Shown piece after piece: positions 61,016 through 64,000 of a stretch of 64,000 nucleotides of DNA (positions within the stretch are counted from its first letter, which is position 1; every line of letters begins with the position of its first letter). The translations under genes and the position numbers were made by a program. Source of the stretch: Umezawaea endophytica (GTDB lineage: Bacteria > Actinomycetota > Actinomycetes > Mycobacteriales > Pseudonocardiaceae); contig NZ_JANYMP010000001.1 of NCBI RefSeq assembly GCF_025061645.1, forward strand, positions 52,120-116,119, written 5' to 3'. The notes below the pieces were generated by a model, which was not told where the DNA came from, searched no databases, and saw only the letters and a program-made list of their open reading frames with translations.

Positions 61016-61411
61016 TCAGGAACGCGGGCGCTTCACGGGCTCGGCGGGCCTCTCCTTCAGCCGCGCCTCCTCCCGGCGGACCTCGGCCTGCGTGGCGCGC
61101 TCCTTGCGCAACCACGTCGGGATGTCCGCCTTCAGCGCGTCGATCTGCTCCGTCGTCAACGACTCGGTGATACCACCGCGCACGAGACCGCCGATGGAGA
61201 CACCCAGCTTCGCCGCGACGACCGGCCGCGGGTGCGGACCGTCACGCCGGAGGTCGCGCAGCCACTCCGGCGGATCGGCCTGGAGGGCGTTCAACTCGTC
61301 GCGCGAAACGACACCCTCCTGGAACTCCGCGGGCGTGGCCTCGAGGTACACACCCAGCTTCTTCGCCGCAGTAGCGGGCTTCATCGTCTGGGGGGTCTTC
61401 TGCGACTTCAT
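61016..61411 (-). CDS. DUF5997 family protein
   Basis: A 131-residue soluble, basic protein of the actinobacterial DUF5997 family. It contains two similar helical segments: TAAKKLGVYLEATPAEFQEGVVSRDELNALQADPPEWLRDLRRDG (read in pieces) and VVAAKLGVSIGGLVRGGITESLTTEQIDALKADIPTWLRKE, an internal repeat of a KLGV...L...PxWLR pattern. This pattern could be a helix-turn-helix-like nucleic-acid binder, though that is only a suggestion. ATG 61411 is divergent from a LysR-sensor-domain gene 58 bases away, an association I recall as common in actinomycetes. Confidence 0.8.
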   Translation of the reverse strand: MKSQKTPQTMKPATAAKKLGVYLEATPAEFQEGVVSRDELNALQADPPEWLRDLRRDGPHPRPVVAAKLGVSIGGLVRGGITESLTTEQIDALKADIPTWLRKERATQAEVRREEARLKERPAEPVKRPRS

Positions 61412-61469
61412 GGGGGCAAGGGTATCGGGCGCGTCCGCCGCTCCCGGTCACGCCCGGTAATCTGACCCC

Positions 61470-62195
61470 GTGACCGGCCCGGACGTACCCCCATCCTTCA
61501 CCCTCGCCTACGTACCGGGCGTCACGCCCACCAAGTGGGTGCGGATCTGGAACGAACGGTCACCCGACGTCCCCCTGGTCCTCGTCCAGGTGTCCGCCGC
61601 GGACGCCGCCGCCACCGCGCGCGACCGCGCCGCCGACGCCGTCCTCCTGCGCTTGCCGATCGACAGGACCGGCCTGCACGCGATCCCCCTCTACACCGAG
61701 ACCACCGTGGTCGTCGTCCCGAAGGACCACGTCGCCGCCGCGGCCGACGAGCTGTCCACCGACGACATCGCCGACGACATCGTCCTGCACCCCCTCGACG
61801 ACACCCTCGACTGGGAACGACCACCCGGCCGCCCGGCGATCTCCCGCCCCGCCACCACCGCCGACGCCATCCAACTGGTCGCGGCGGGCATCGGCCTGCT
61901 CGTCGTCCCCCAGTCCCTCGCCCGCCTCCACCACCGCAAGGACCTCACCTACCGACCGCTCGCCGACGCCCCCGAATCGCGGGTCGCGCTGTCCTGGCCG
62001 GAGGACGAGACCACAGACCTGACCGAACAGCTCATCGGCATCATCCGCGGCCGAACCGTCAACAGCACCCGCGGCCCGGCACCGACACCCGCCCCCGCCA
62101 AACCCGCCGCGGACACCCGCAAACCCGCCCCCCGAACCCCGCGCCGCCCCACCCCCAAAACGGGCAAGCGCGGAAAACCCCGCCGCCGGGCGTGA
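61470..62195 (+). CDS. LysR-type substrate-binding domain protein without DNA-binding domain
   Basis: A 241-residue protein. Residues 8-195 match the two-lobed LysR effector domain (FTLAYVPGVTPTKWVRIWNERSPDVPLVLVQV, IPLYTETTVVVVPKDHVAA, AIQLVAAGIGLLVVPQSLAR). The usual N-terminal helix-turn-helix is missing and the upstream sequence does not encode one. The C-terminus (about 200-241) is a Pro/Lys/Arg-rich tail (KPAPRTPRRPTPKTGKRGK). It may act as a ligand sensor for the divergent DUF5997 protein. GTG 61470 is used. Confidence 0.82.
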   Translation: MTGPDVPPSFTLAYVPGVTPTKWVRIWNERSPDVPLVLVQVSAADAAATARDRAADAVLLRLPIDRTGLHAIPLYTETTVVVVPKDHVAAAADELSTDDIADDIVLHPLDDTLDWERPPGRPAISRPATTADAIQLVAAGIGLLVVPQSLARLHHRKDLTYRPLADAPESRVALSWPEDETTDLTEQLIGIIRGRTVNSTRGPAPTPAPAKPAADTRKPAPRTPRRPTPKTGKRGKPRRRA

Positions 62196-63968
<1,773 letters not shown>

Positions 63969-63981
63969 CGCGAGTCCGGTC

Positions 63982-63996
63982 GGGGGGGGGGGGGGG
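63982..63996. repeat. Run of 15 guanines near the window end
   Basis: Fifteen consecutive G residues lie 14 bases after the aminopeptidase stop. Such a run is rare even in high-GC genomes and is prone to length error in sequencing and assembly. A contig-edge artefact is possible; a real slippage-prone tract is the alternative. Confidence 0.8.
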
Positions 63997-64000
63997 CGCC

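Overview
The window is very GC-rich (roughly 70% or more), with GTG and TTG starts common beside ATG, actinobacterial regulator families (PucR, LuxR/LAL, NarL-type two-component pairs, TetR, HxlR) and an MptB-type mannosyltransferase. This points to a filamentous actinomycete, most likely of the Pseudonocardiaceae (Saccharothrix/Lentzea/Actinosynnema-like). That assignment is inference from gene content. I saw no rRNA, tRNA, insertion sequence, prophage or CRISPR array, so this looks like chromosome-arm or accessory housekeeping DNA.

Layout. 1-3.4 kb: a 3'-truncated Tat-exported phosphoesterase, a small anchored protein, a TraR/DksA-type zinc finger protein and two overlapping small membrane proteins. 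3.4-10.4 kb: a carbohydrate-uptake operon (alpha-L-rhamnosidase, lipoprotein binding protein, two MalF/MalG-type permeases) with a divergent AraC regulator. 10.4-17.6 kb: a conserved hypothetical, a DUF2252 protein and a 1723-residue protein combining two alpha/beta-hydrolase modules with a CHAT (caspase-like) domain. 17.8-23.3 kb: a response regulator/histidine kinase/ABC exporter operon with a small degenerate gene inside it, and an M15 peptidase lipoprotein.

23.4-28.8 kb is the most unusual part: a membrane-anchored TIR-domain protein faces a tight five-gene operon encoding a small membrane protein, a membrane zinc ribbon, a vWA protein, a PP2C-like phosphatase and a membrane-anchored protein kinase-fold protein. 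The vWA-PP2C-kinase trio resembles the TerY-P phosphosignalling triad, here placed against a putative NADase effector. 29.1-34.5 kb: a ferric-reductase-type flavocytochrome, a rhomboid protease, a large LuxR/LAL regulator and a glyoxalase-fold protein. 34.7-40.9 kb: an ion/stress block (HdeD-like protein; a NarL-type two-component system co-transcribed with a KhtT-like regulator and a CPA2 antiporter; a CBS-pair protein; an ArsB/NhaD-type transporter).

41-46 kb: a secreted lamin-tail-domain protein and an acyl-lipid desaturase with its dedicated flavodoxin-type reductase, facing a PucR regulator. 46-51.6 kb: an SDR-like protein with HxlR regulator, then a TauABCD-like sulfonate uptake operon with a divergent TetR gene and a clear palindrome between them. 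51.6-58 kb: a winged-helix protein, an SDR, mptB overlapping lnt, and an orphan ketosynthase. 58-64 kb: a four-PAS GGDEF-EAL protein, the DUF5997/LysR-sensor-domain divergent pair, and a secreted M28 aminopeptidase with a P-domain.

Several convergent gene ends carry small perfect hairpins, including a recurring GTCC-N5-GGAC element, and four larger hairpins act as likely terminators. The last bases of the window contain a 15-G run that may be an assembly artefact.
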